Shown here: piece after piece, positions 51,061 to 59,665 of the stretch
How the letters are laid out: each line of letters starts with the position of its first letter
How positions within the stretch are numbered: position 1 is the stretch's first letter
Assembly: GCF_002387895.1 (NCBI RefSeq)
Contig: NZ_DGLI01000014.1
Coordinates: 66,124 to 130,123 of the forward strand
Direction: 5' to 3'
From: Clostridium sp. UBA4548
GTDB lineage: Bacteria; Bacillota; Clostridia; Clostridiales; Clostridiaceae
DNA length: 64,000 nucleotides
Made by a program: the position numbers and the translations under genes
Notes under the pieces: generated by a model
Databases searched by the model: none
What the model saw: only the letters and a program-made list of their open reading frames with translations
What the model was told of the DNA's origin: nothing

Positions 51061-51324
51061 ATGGAAAACTTAGAAGCTGCAATAGAAAGACTTAAAATAA
51101 TGGAGTGTCCCACAGGAGAAGTGGAAAAGAAAATTGCTAACATACTAGAGGAATATGAAGTATGTAGTAAAAGCAGTATTGAAGTAGTAAGAAATGAGTC
51201 CTATGATGAAAATGAAGCACAGGGCTATGTTGCTAAGATTAATGGAAGCAAAGCTTTAACAGTGCTTGCAATTTCAGGTATGGATGATTATGTAGCTAAA
51301 GTTGTAGATGTACATGAGTGCTAA
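51061..51324 (+). CDS. Hypothetical protein, 87 aa
   Basis: Not recognised. A small acidic protein with an N-terminal helical half (ENLEAAIERLKIMECPTGEVEKKIANILEEYEV) and a beta-rich C-terminal half (GYVAKINGSKALTVLAISGMDDYVAKVVDVHEC). Three Cys, no signal or membrane segment. GGAGG lies 9 nt upstream of the ATG, and a strong terminator follows, so it is a genuine single-gene unit. Confidence 0.6.
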   Translation: MENLEAAIERLKIMECPTGEVEKKIANILEEYEVCSKSSIEVVRNESYDENEAQGYVAKINGSKALTVLAISGMDDYVAKVVDVHEC

Positions 51325-51338
51325 AGAGCTGTCAAAAG

Positions 51339-51377
51339 AACAGTAACTAAATTTGAAGTTTAGTTACTGTTTTTTTA
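51339..51377 (+). terminator. Terminator of the 87-aa gene
   Basis: AACAGTAACTAAA pairs perfectly with TTTAGTTACTGTT, followed by TTTTTT. Confidence 0.9.
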
Positions 51378-51506
51378 CTTTAAATATATGATATGGAAGG
51401 GCATCAGGGAAAGTTTATATGAATGAGTAGAAATAGAATATGAAAACTAAAAGAAACGTATAAAATAAATATGAAATGAAGCGATAAGAAAAAATGGAAA
51501 AATATA

Positions 51507-51535
51507 TTGACTTATATGTAAAAAAATAGTATATT
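51507..51535 (+). promoter_or_regulatory. Promoter of the MFS leader transcript
   Basis: TTGACT (51507-51512), exactly 17 nt, TATATT (51530-51535). It lies 40 nt before the leader ORF and more than 500 nt before the MFS start. Confidence 0.7.
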
Positions 51536-51575
51536 TATACTATTGTAAATTTTCTTAAAAAGGAGGTTGTGACTA

Positions 51576-51656
51576 ATGAGTACTTTAAATTTTAATAAGA
51601 AGAATTTTAGTGGATTACTTAATAATGTGCACGGCCTTCATGAATGGTTTTTGTAA
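51576..51656 (+). CDS. Leader peptide ORF (26 aa) of the MFS transporter
   Basis: A 26-residue ORF with a strong AAGGAGG 9 nt upstream. The peptide starts MSTLNFNKKNF and ends VHGLHEWFL. Its stop codon lies 14 nt before an intrinsic terminator, the layout of translation-sensing attenuators in front of drug-resistance genes of Firmicutes. A ribosome stalled on this ORF could affect folding of the hairpins downstream. No homologue is claimed. Confidence 0.6.
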   Translation: MSTLNFNKKNFSGLLNNVHGLHEWFL

Positions 51657-51670
51657 TTAATTTGTTTTTT

Positions 51671-51705
51671 AGTCATGGGGTTGTTGTGACCCTATGACTT
51701 TTTAA
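51671..51705 (+). terminator. First attenuator terminator in the MFS leader
   Basis: AGTCATGGGGT (51671-51681) pairs with ACCCTATGACT through 11 bp including one G-U, followed by TTTTTAATTT. It lies just after the leader peptide and 337 nt before the MFS gene. Confidence 0.8.
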
Positions 51706-51719
51706 TTTCTATAAAACCT

Positions 51720-51779
51720 CAAGGCACAGTGTGCTTGTGGAGTGGCAAAATGAGCTTGTATAGTAACCCTAAAGGGTTT
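51720..51779 (+). other. Two small hairpins between the leader terminators
   Basis: CAAG(G)CAC/GTGCTTG (51720-51737) and AACCC-TAAA-GGGTT (51765-51778) can fold in the leader RNA between the two terminators. They may take part in alternative pairings. Confidence 0.4.
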
Positions 51780-51811
51780 ATTAAAATTCTGCTTATTAAA
51801 TTGTTAATTAG

Positions 51812-51867
51812 AAAGTCATGAAATATTTCCATGGTAAAGGGACATGGAAAGTTTTATGACTTTTTTG
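51812..51867 (+). terminator. Second terminator in the MFS leader
   Basis: AAAGTCAT pairs with ATGACTTT, and inside TTCCATG pairs with CATGGAA, followed by a T-tract. It shares the AGTCAT/ATGACT outer arms with the first terminator. It lies about 175 nt before the MFS start, so read-through of both is needed for expression. Confidence 0.75.
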
Positions 51868-52041
51868 TTTTATAAAAACTAGTATTACATATTGTCTATG
51901 TTCATAGAGATACAGGAAGCTAAAGTAGGTTTATAAATCAGATATAGTTTTACCTTAAGTGTTAATGTAGCTTAATATGACCAACTTAGAAGTTTATGAC
52001 TTTATAACTGATAATGATGAACTAAAAGGAGTGATGAAAAT

Positions 52042-53304
52042 ATGACAGGATTAAAAAAAGCTTTGAGAAGATTATTAAAGCCTTACATAGGGCTACCTAA
52101 GGAGGTTTACATAATATTTCTTTCAAAGGTTGTAAATGCCTTAGGGTGTTTTGTTATGCCCTTGCTCACAATTATATTAAAAGACAGCATAGGACTTTCA
52201 GATGAGATGACAGGAGCTTATATTAGTGCTTCGGGACTTTTATATCTACCAGCTTCCGTAATTGGAGGGAAGCTTGCAGATACCATTGGAAGAAAAAAGG
52301 TTATAGTAGTGTTTGATTTTCTTGCTACAGTACTTTATATTTCTTGCAGCTTCATGGAGCCTAGTATGACTATGGTTTACACTATAATGCTAGCGGGCGC
52401 TTGTATGGTAGCAGCTGGTCCTGCTCATGATTCTTTACTGGCAGATATAACTACTAGTGAAAATAGAGAAGGGGCATATTCGTTAGTTTATATGGGGTGG
52501 AATTTAGGCTTTGCTGTAGGCCCTGTTATTGGTGGGATTCTTTATGAAAACAACTTGCATTTAGTTTTTATTGGAGATGCTATTACAGCATTAATATCTC
52601 TTGGAATAATCACATTTTTTATAAAAGAAACCATTCATACAACTAAAGAAGAAATTAAAGATGAAAGTCGAGTTCTAGAAAGAAGAGAAGAAGGTTCAAT
52701 TTTTTCTGTACTTAGAAAAAGACCAATACTTATATATTTTGCTCTTATAGTATTTTGGTTTAACTTTTCCTACTCTCAATGGTCATTTTTAATGCCTCTT
52801 CATGTTTTAGAATTATACCCTTCAGGTAAGGCAAAGTTCTTTGGATTACTTTCTGGACTTAATGGTGTAGTGGTAATTATATGTACACCTCTAGTGACAT
52901 TTTTACTACAAAATGCAAAAAGTATTAGAAAAACCGTGTATGGAGGTTTATTGTATGCCATAGGTTTTGGTATGTTAGGATTTTTTAATGCTTTGCCATA
53001 CTTTTTCCTAAGCGTAGTCATTTTTACTCTAGGTGAAATTGTTCTTGCAATTAGTACCTCTCCTTTTATTGCAAACCATACTCCTGCATCTCACAGAGGA
53101 AGAATGAGTGCGGTGCTTCCAATAATCTTTGGCGCAGGTCACACTTTAGGCCCTATTGGAATGGGGAAAATTCTAAACCTAACCACCATAGAAGGTGGGT
53201 GGAAGTTAGTTGGAATTATATGTATAATTGCATCAGCTATAATGCTTAGCTTAGAAGCTTGGCAAAGAAAAGCTCATTACACAGTTGTGGAAGAGGCAAA
53301 GTAA
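52042..53304 (+). CDS. MFS drug-efflux-type transporter
   Basis: 420 residues with about 12 membrane helices. The helix 2-3 loop has GGKLADTIGRKK (motif A), helix 5 has MGWNLGFAVGPVIGGILYE (motif C-like, antiporters), and the second half carries NHTPASHRGRMSAVLPI. It is clearly paralogous to the MFS protein at 24420, sharing the N-terminal LPKEVYIIF-type start and the TPASHRGR segment. It probably expels drugs with proton exchange; the attenuator-like leader supports an antibiotic-inducible efflux role (inference). AGGAG precedes the ATG at good spacing. Confidence 0.88.
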   Translation: MTGLKKALRRLLKPYIGLPKEVYIIFLSKVVNALGCFVMPLLTIILKDSIGLSDEMTGAYISASGLLYLPASVIGGKLADTIGRKKVIVVFDFLATVLYISCSFMEPSMTMVYTIMLAGACMVAAGPAHDSLLADITTSENREGAYSLVYMGWNLGFAVGPVIGGILYENNLHLVFIGDAITALISLGIITFFIKETIHTTKEEIKDESRVLERREEGSIFSVLRKRPILIYFALIVFWFNFSYSQWSFLMPLHVLELYPSGKAKFFGLLSGLNGVVVIICTPLVTFLLQNAKSIRKTVYGGLLYAIGFGMLGFFNALPYFFLSVVIFTLGEIVLAISTSPFIANHTPASHRGRMSAVLPIIFGAGHTLGPIGMGKILNLTTIEGGWKLVGIICIIASAIMLSLEAWQRKAHYTVVEEAK

Positions 53305-53309
53305 AAATG

Positions 53310-53345
53310 AAGGGTTATCTGAACAGAGTTTCAGGTAGCCTTTCT
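53310..53345 (+). terminator. Terminator of the MFS gene
   Basis: AAGGgTTA.CTGAA pairs with TTTCAG.TAgCCTTT with small mismatches, and TTTCTTATTT follows. The rest of the gap to oppA (to 53705) is A+T-rich, with no clear riboswitch or promoter. Confidence 0.6.
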
Positions 53346-53705
53346 TATTTGTACGAAAGTTTAGTGTTACTTCATCAATTTCATATAATTATATAATATT
53401 TCTCAATATAAAGAATAAAATTCACAATAAAAAGACTTATATTGAGTTTTATGAAAATTCTTTCAGCTAAAATTATCGATTTTTTTATTCCAAATCGGCA
53501 TATATAAATCCTCATACATGCCGAAAACTAGTTTAATGTAAATTATTAACATGAATGTCATAAAAATTTTGGAATTAAGGGAAGAAAATTGAATATATTT
53601 ATAAAAATGCTTTAAAGCAATTTTTTACAATTTTAAAAATGCTCACCTCTGGTAGAAATTTTTTTCTATCAGCTAAACTAAATGTATGTTGAAGGAGGAT
53701 TTTAA

Positions 53706-55400
53706 ATGAAAAGTAAAAAGGTACTTACTCTACTTACTGCCACATTAATAGCAGTTTCTACGGTTTTATCAGGCTGTGGGAAAGATAAGCCCAAGGAAGC
53801 TCAAGGGGGAATTGATAAGGATCAAACTTTAAATTACTGTTTCATATCAGATGTAAGAAGTCTTGATCCATCTATCAACGATGATACCTATGGAGGAATG
53901 GTTTTAACTGATACTATGGAAGCTCTAACTAGGGTGGAGCAGGATGAAAAGGGAAACGATGTGATTAAACCAGCAGGGGCTACAAAATGGGATGTGTCGC
54001 CAGATGGACTTACTTATACTTTCCACTTAAGAGATTTTAATTGGGAAGATGGCAAAAAGGTTACATCAAAGGACTATGCTTATTCTTTAATGAGAACTCT
54101 AGAGCCAGCTACAGGAGCTACTTATGTTCAATTAATAGATATGATTAAGGGAGCTTCAGCTTACAATGGTGGAACCGGTAAAAAAGAGGATGTTGGTATT
54201 ACAACACCAGATGACAATACCTTAGTAATTACTTTAGAAAAACCTACTCCTTATTTTATGAATTTAACTTATTTCACATTATTCATGCCACAAAGACAAG
54301 ATATGGTTGAAAAGAATGCTAAGAATTATGGAGCAGATGCAGGTACATTACTATCTTGTGGACCATTTAAACTAAAAGAGTGGGTTCATGATAGTAAGAT
54401 AGTACTTGAAAAGAATGAAAATTACTATGATAAAGACAAAGTTAAATTAAACACAGTTAATATTAAAGTTATAAAAGAAGAAGAAGCTGAAATGCAAGAA
54501 TTATACAATGGTGGACTTGACATGGCTAACGTAACTAAACAAGACTGGAAGGAAAAATTTAATGCTACAGGAAAGATGGACCTTCTAGAAAATATTGAAC
54601 CTAGTACTTCCTATTTCCACTTTAACCAAACTGCAACTATAAATGGAGTAAAGCTTTTCAGTAATGCAAAAGTTAGAAGAGCCTTTTCAGTTGCTTTAGA
54701 TAGACAACAAATAGTTGATATGATTAATGACGGAGCAGCAGTGCCTGCAACAGGGTGGGTTCCATTAAGACTGCAATTAAATGGAGAAGAGTTTAGAAAA
54801 GCTTCTGGCTTTGACCCTGTTAGTGAATTGCAAAAAGAAATTAAAGATCCTAAGGCTTATTTAATTGAAGGGTTAAAAGAGCTTGGAGGAGATACAGACC
54901 CATCTAAATACACAGTTCACTATATAGTTGGAAACACTTCAGCGTTAGGTAAGAAAAATGCAGAGGTTTATCAACAAATGCTTCAAAAGGCATTAGGTGT
55001 AAACATTGCTATTGATACAGTTGAAAGTAAGGTTAAGAGAGATAGAATTAAGGCTTTAGATTATGAATTATCTAACCTTGCATGGATTGGGGACTACAAT
55101 GACCCATCAACTTTCATGAACATGTGGTATACAACTAGACCAAACTATAATACTGGTTGGGCAAATAAGAAATATGATGAGTTAATGGATAAAGCTAGTT
55201 CAACTTCAGACCAAAAACAAAGATTACAATATTTCAAAGATGCTGAAAAATTATTAGTTTATGAAGATGCAACTATTGCTCCTACAGTATTTAACAAGCA
55301 TAGTGAATTCCAATATAAATATGTAAAGGGTGTTATGAGACCTACTTTTGGAAGTATTTGTGAGTTAAAATACGCTTACATCGAAGGTAGATCTAAATAG
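53706..55400 (+). CDS. oppA: Oligopeptide ABC transporter, substrate-binding lipoprotein
   Basis: 564 residues. The signal peptide ends in the lipobox LSGC near residues 21-24, so it is anchored to the outer face of the membrane. The mature part is the class C (SBP_bac_5) fold: early LNYCFISDVRSLDPSINDD, WDVSPDGLTYTFHLRDFNWEDGKKVTSKDYAYS and the C-terminal RLQYFKDAEKLLVYEDATIAP. It binds oligopeptides for the OppBCDF complex encoded next. GGAGG precedes the ATG. A 10-bp hairpin follows the gene. Confidence 0.93.
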   Translation: MKSKKVLTLLTATLIAVSTVLSGCGKDKPKEAQGGIDKDQTLNYCFISDVRSLDPSINDDTYGGMVLTDTMEALTRVEQDEKGNDVIKPAGATKWDVSPDGLTYTFHLRDFNWEDGKKVTSKDYAYSLMRTLEPATGATYVQLIDMIKGASAYNGGTGKKEDVGITTPDDNTLVITLEKPTPYFMNLTYFTLFMPQRQDMVEKNAKNYGADAGTLLSCGPFKLKEWVHDSKIVLEKNENYYDKDKVKLNTVNIKVIKEEEAEMQELYNGGLDMANVTKQDWKEKFNATGKMDLLENIEPSTSYFHFNQTATINGVKLFSNAKVRRAFSVALDRQQIVDMINDGAAVPATGWVPLRLQLNGEEFRKASGFDPVSELQKEIKDPKAYLIEGLKELGGDTDPSKYTVHYIVGNTSALGKKNAEVYQQMLQKALGVNIAIDTVESKVKRDRIKALDYELSNLAWIGDYNDPSTFMNMWYTTRPNYNTGWANKKYDELMDKASSTSDQKQRLQYFKDAEKLLVYEDATIAPTVFNKHSEFQYKYVKGVMRPTFGSICELKYAYIEGRSK

Positions 55401-55410
55401 AATTTCTTGT

Positions 55411-55437
55411 ATTGCAGCAGAAAATCTCTGCTGCAAT
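55411..55437 (+). repeat. Intercistronic hairpin between oppA and oppB
   Basis: ATTGCAGCAG pairs perfectly with CTGCTGCAAT around a 7-nt loop and is not followed by a T-tract. It probably stabilises the oppA mRNA or lowers read-through into the permease genes. Confidence 0.65.
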
Positions 55438-55467
55438 ATCTTCATATAGAAGAGGGGGAGGATGTGC

Positions 55468-56409
55468 TTGTTAAAGTATATATTTAAAAGATTAATATAT
55501 ATGGTTTTCACACTCTGGGTCATCATAACAATTACTTTTGTACTTATGCATGCCATACCTGGAGATCCATTAGGGGATAAGGTTGAAAAGTTAAACGAAC
55601 AGGTTAAACAAAATTACTATGAAAAATATGGGCTAAATAAATCACTACCAGAACAATATGTTTACTACTTAAAAGGAATTGTAACTCACTTTGATTTAGG
55701 AGAATCCTTTGACCATCCAGGAAGAACTGTTAAAGATATTATTGTTAAAAATGCACCAATTTCAGCAAAGATTGGAGCTGAGGGATTAGTTTTAGGGGTA
55801 ACTTTAGGAATAGCGTTAGGAGTAATTGCCGCTTTTAATAGAGGGAGATATCCAGATTATATTGTTATGGTTATAGCATTACTTGGAGTTGCTATACCTG
55901 GCTTTGTGTTTGCAGCCTTACTTCAATTTTTCTTTGGCTTTAAGCTTAAGTGGTTTCCAATACAGGGGTATGAAGGCTTTAAGTATACGATTTTACCAGC
56001 AATAGCCTTAGGGTTACGCTCTGTGGCCGTTTATGCAAGATACATGAGGTCTAGTACCCTTGATGTAATAAATCAAGATTATATATTAACAGCAAAAGCA
56101 AAAGGAGTTTCAGATATTTCGTTAGTTTGGAAGCATATCATAAGAAATGCAATTCTTCCAGCTATTACAATTTTAGGGCCACAAATTGCAATGATATTCA
56201 CAGGAGCTTTTGTAATTGAAACCATTTTCTCTATTCCAGGTTTTGGACAATATTACGTTACTTCAGTATCATCAAAGGATTATATGATGATAATGGGTCA
56301 AACTATTTTAATATCAGCTCTGTATATATTCTCTCTTTTAATTGTTGATATTATCTATGGGTTAGTGGATCCAAGAATCAGAGTTCAAGGGAATAAAGAT
56401 AGGGGGTAA
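55468..56409 (+). CDS. oppB: Oligopeptide ABC transporter permease
   Basis: 313 residues with six membrane helices. The N-terminus LKYIFKRLIYMVFTLWVIITITFVLMHAIPGDP is typical of OppB/DppB, and the EAA loop reads YILTAKAKGVSDISLVWKHIIRNAILPAITILG. It forms the translocation channel with OppC. The TTG at 55468 is preferred, 6 nt after GGGGGAGG; an ATG at 55462 directly abuts that site. Confidence 0.93.
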   Translation: MLKYIFKRLIYMVFTLWVIITITFVLMHAIPGDPLGDKVEKLNEQVKQNYYEKYGLNKSLPEQYVYYLKGIVTHFDLGESFDHPGRTVKDIIVKNAPISAKIGAEGLVLGVTLGIALGVIAAFNRGRYPDYIVMVIALLGVAIPGFVFAALLQFFFGFKLKWFPIQGYEGFKYTILPAIALGLRSVAVYARYMRSSTLDVINQDYILTAKAKGVSDISLVWKHIIRNAILPAITILGPQIAMIFTGAFVIETIFSIPGFGQYYVTSVSSKDYMMIMGQTILISALYIFSLLIVDIIYGLVDPRIRVQGNKDRG

Positions 56410-56413
56410 TGGT

Positions 56414-57331
56414 ATGTCTGAAATGAGTTCAGAAAAACTGGTAATTATAGGATGTAACAATTTAAATAGTGAAAAGATTAATCGTCCTAGTATGAGTTAT
56501 TGGCAAGATGCTAGAAGAAGACTCAAGCAAAATAAAGTAGCCATGATAGCGTTGATTTTGTTAATTATAATTGCAATTATGACGGTTGTAGGTCCCTATA
56601 TAGCAAAGTTTGATTTTGCAGCAATTGATGCCAAGGCTAGAAATGTAAGGCCTAATGCAGAGCATTGGTTTGGAACAGATAGTGTTGGAAGAGACTTGTT
56701 TGCTCGTATTTGGGTTGGAGGTAGAGTTTCAATTATTATTGGAATAGTTGGAGCAGTAATCGATATATTAATTGGGTTAGTATATGGAGGGGTAGCAGGA
56801 TATTTTGGTGGAGTTGTTGATAATATAATGATGAGAATTATAGAAATTATAGGCTGTATACCAGATATGGTAGTTATAATTCTTATTTCACTCTTACTAA
56901 AACCAGGACTCGTATCCCTAATTATTGCTATAACCATAACCGGTTGGATTGGAACTGCCAGAATGGTTAGAGGGCAAGTACTTCAAATAAAGGAACTTGA
57001 ATATGTAGCAGCAGCTAAAGCTTTAGGGGCAAAACCTTTTAGAATTATTGGAAAACATGTAATTCCAAATATCATGAGCATTGTTATAGTTGTACTTACT
57101 ATGGAAATTCCAGGGTTAATCTTCACTGAAGCTTTCTTAAGCTTTGTGGGACTTGGAATTCAACCACCTAGTACCAGTTGGGGTGCCTTAGCTGCAGATG
57201 CTAGGACAACATTCTTATTCCATCCCTATCAGCTATTATTTCCAGCGATACTCATAAGCTTAACCATGTTATGCTTCAACTTGCTTGGGGATGGGTTAAG
57301 AGATGCTCTAGATCCAAAGCTTCGTCAATAA
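56414..57331 (+). CDS. oppC: Oligopeptide ABC transporter permease
   Basis: 305 residues with six membrane helices and an N-terminal cytoplasmic segment of about 40 residues (SYWQDARRRLKQNKVAMIAL). It has HWFGTDSVGRDLFARIWVGGRVS near residue 85 and the EAA loop ELEYVAAAKALGAKPFRIIGKHVIPN near 195. It pairs with OppB. It begins 4 nt after oppB, with a GGGGG ribosome site. Confidence 0.93.
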   Translation: MSEMSSEKLVIIGCNNLNSEKINRPSMSYWQDARRRLKQNKVAMIALILLIIIAIMTVVGPYIAKFDFAAIDAKARNVRPNAEHWFGTDSVGRDLFARIWVGGRVSIIIGIVGAVIDILIGLVYGGVAGYFGGVVDNIMMRIIEIIGCIPDMVVIILISLLLKPGLVSLIIAITITGWIGTARMVRGQVLQIKELEYVAAAKALGAKPFRIIGKHVIPNIMSIVIVVLTMEIPGLIFTEAFLSFVGLGIQPPSTSWGALAADARTTFLFHPYQLLFPAILISLTMLCFNLLGDGLRDALDPKLRQ

Positions 57332-57343
57332 GGGGGTACACAT

Positions 57344-58363
57344 ATGGAAAAGTTATTAGAAGTTAATAATTTAAAGGTTTCTTATCATACCTATGCTGGA
57401 GAGGTTCAATCTGTAAGAGGGATAAGCTTTCATTTAGATAAGGCTGAAACCTTAGCAATAGTTGGAGAGTCAGGCTGTGGAAAAACAGTTACATCAAAGG
57501 CTATCTTAAGATTAATTCAAACTCCACCAGGAGAAATAAAGAAGGGATCAGAGATCAATTTTTGTGGAAAAGACATACTTAAAATGAGTAAAAGAGAACT
57601 CACTGACTTAAGAGGTGGAGAAATAAGTATGATATTTCAAGACCCTATGACCTCTTTAAATCCTACCACTAAAATTGGTCATCAAATTGCTGAAAGCTTA
57701 ATAATTCATAGAGGTTTAAATAAAAATGAGGCTTTGAGAGAGGCTGTAAAAATCCTTGAGTTAGTTAGAATACCTAATGCTGAAAAGAGAGCAAATCAAT
57801 ATCCTCATCAATTCTCAGGAGGAATGAGACAAAGGGTATCCATAGCTATAGCTCTTGCTTGTAATCCTAAAATATTAATTGCAGATGAACCCACTACAGC
57901 ACTAGATGTTACTATACAGGCTCAAATAATGGGACTTATGAAGGATCTTCAAACTAAGTTTGGAACCTCAATAATAATGATTACTCATGACTTAGGTTTA
58001 GTTGCTACAGTGGCTGATAGGGTACAGGTTATGTATTCGGGTCTCATAGTTGAGAGGGGGACAACTGAAGAAATATTCTATAATTCTAAGCACCCTTATA
58101 CTTGGGCACTTATAAAATCTGCACCACAGTTAAACTCAAAGAATAAAGCTTCATTATATTCAATTAGCGGAACTCCGCCAGATCTATTAAAACCACCAGT
58201 GGGATGCCCATTTGCAGCAAGATGTGATTACTGTATGGAGGCTTGCCTTGAAGAAATGCCTGAATCAACAAAAATCAGTGATACTCATTCGGTGTCTTGT
58301 TGGCTTATGCATCCAAAGGCACCAAAGGTGGAATCTCCACTTAGAGCAGGGGGTACTGAGTAA
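57344..58363 (+). CDS. oppD: Oligopeptide ABC transporter ATP-binding protein
   Basis: 339 residues. Walker A is GESGCGKTVTSKAIL near residue 39, the signature is FSGGMRQRVSIAIAL near 156, Walker B is ILIADEPTTALDVT near 176, and the switch His is in MITHDLGLVA. The C-terminal oligo_HPY domain includes CPFAARCDYCMEAC, a Cys cluster that in related transporters binds a [4Fe-4S] cluster. It powers peptide import. AGGGGG lies upstream. Confidence 0.95.
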   Translation: MEKLLEVNNLKVSYHTYAGEVQSVRGISFHLDKAETLAIVGESGCGKTVTSKAILRLIQTPPGEIKKGSEINFCGKDILKMSKRELTDLRGGEISMIFQDPMTSLNPTTKIGHQIAESLIIHRGLNKNEALREAVKILELVRIPNAEKRANQYPHQFSGGMRQRVSIAIALACNPKILIADEPTTALDVTIQAQIMGLMKDLQTKFGTSIIMITHDLGLVATVADRVQVMYSGLIVERGTTEEIFYNSKHPYTWALIKSAPQLNSKNKASLYSISGTPPDLLKPPVGCPFAARCDYCMEACLEEMPESTKISDTHSVSCWLMHPKAPKVESPLRAGGTE

Positions 58364-59331
58364 TGGAAGAAAAAAAGCCTAATGATATATTGTTAGAAGT
58401 TAAAAATTTAAAGAAATATTTTAAAGTTGGAAGAAAAGCTACACTTAATGCAGTAGATGATGTAAGTTTTTATATAAGAAAAGGTGAAACTTTGGGATTA
58501 GTAGGGGAATCTGGCTGTGGAAAGACAACCTGTGGAAAAACCATATTAGGATTATACTCTGCCACTGGTGGAGAGGTTATCTATGAAGGAAGAGATATTC
58601 ATTCCCTTAATCCTAAGGAACTTAGAAGTTTCTCGAAAAAAGCTCAAATAATATTCCAAGATCCTTATGCTTCCTTAAATCCTAGAATGACAGTTGGTGA
58701 TATCATAGCTGAAGGAATTGATATTCATGGACTTTACAAGGGTAAAGAAAGAACAGATAAAATACAAGAAATGCTAGATAAGGTTGGATTAAATTCTGAG
58801 CATGCTCAAAGATTTCCTCATGAGTTTTCAGGAGGACAAAGACAAAGAATAGGTATAGCTAGAGCACTTGCCATAAACCCAGAATTTATAGTATGTGATG
58901 AGCCTATCTCAGCTCTTGATGTTTCCATTCAAGCACAAGTAGTAAATCTGTTAATAGAGTTACAAAAGGAAATGGGGCTAACATACCTCTTTATTGCTCA
59001 TGACTTATCCATGGTAAGGCATATATCTGATAGAGTAGGGGTTATGTATTTAGGAACTTTAGTTGAATTAGGGGGAAGTAATGATTTATACGAAAGTCCA
59101 CTTCATCCATATACACAAGCTTTACTATCAGCTATTCCAATTGCTGACCCAATAGTAGGTAAGTCTAAGATTCAAATACCTTTAGAAGGTGAAGTAACAA
59201 GCCCCATTAATCCAAAACCAGGGTGCAGATTTGCACCAAGATGTAAATACGCAAAAAAGATTTGCAGTGAAGAGCTTCCTAAACTTAGGGAAATAGAAAA
59301 GGACCACTTTGTAGCTTGTCATATATTATAA
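58363..59331 (+). CDS. oppF: Oligopeptide ABC transporter ATP-binding protein
   Basis: 322 residues. Walker A GESGCGKTTCGKTI near residue 49, signature FSGGQRQRIGIARAL near 150, Walker B FIVCDEPISALDVS near 170, and the C-terminal oligo_HPY domain GCRFAPRCKYAKKIC. It is the second ATPase of the Opp complex. Its ATG overlaps the oppD stop by 1 nt, showing translational coupling. It ends the operon. Confidence 0.95.
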   Translation: MEEKKPNDILLEVKNLKKYFKVGRKATLNAVDDVSFYIRKGETLGLVGESGCGKTTCGKTILGLYSATGGEVIYEGRDIHSLNPKELRSFSKKAQIIFQDPYASLNPRMTVGDIIAEGIDIHGLYKGKERTDKIQEMLDKVGLNSEHAQRFPHEFSGGQRQRIGIARALAINPEFIVCDEPISALDVSIQAQVVNLLIELQKEMGLTYLFIAHDLSMVRHISDRVGVMYLGTLVELGGSNDLYESPLHPYTQALLSAIPIADPIVGKSKIQIPLEGEVTSPINPKPGCRFAPRCKYAKKICSEELPKLREIEKDHFVACHIL

Positions 59332-59354
59332 TTAATGAATATATAGCAGATAGG

Positions 59355-59385
59355 GAACAGACTTAACAGGCAAGTCTGTTCTTTT
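59355..59385 (+). terminator. Terminator of the opp operon
   Basis: GAACAGACTT pairs perfectly with AAGTCTGTTC around a 7-nt loop, followed by TTTT. Confidence 0.9.
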
Positions 59386-59389
59386 AAAT

Positions 59390-59405
59390 AATGAACAAGT
59401 TCATT
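59390..59405. promoter_or_regulatory. Second copy of the palindrome AATGAAC-AA-GTTCATT
   Basis: A perfect dyad that shares 18 nt (AATGAACAAGTTCATTTT) with the site at 4687. It lies between the opp terminator and purR, 260 nt upstream of purR. Nothing else was recognised in this 334-nt gap besides the terminator. Confidence 0.45.
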
Positions 59406-59665
59406 TTGTAGGCGACTGTCAAAGGAATTTTATCTCCCAGCAAAGTTAAATTTTTATGCAAAGAAGCATACATAAAAAGGATGGGGGAAATTATTATTCC
59501 AAAGTATGGTTAAATTGTATAATAAAAATCCCATAGGTTTATATATCAGAACTTAAGTAAATAATAAATTAAAAATATACTTTGCGAAAATAATTGTAAT
59601 ATGAAGGAAAAAACTATAAAATAATAAAAGTATAATAATAAAGATTCGGAAAGGTTTGTATAGCC

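Noticed and set aside
53305..53705. T-box or other riboswitch upstream of oppA
   Set aside because: No T-box core (GGGTGG type) or known riboswitch motif found in this A+T-rich stretch.
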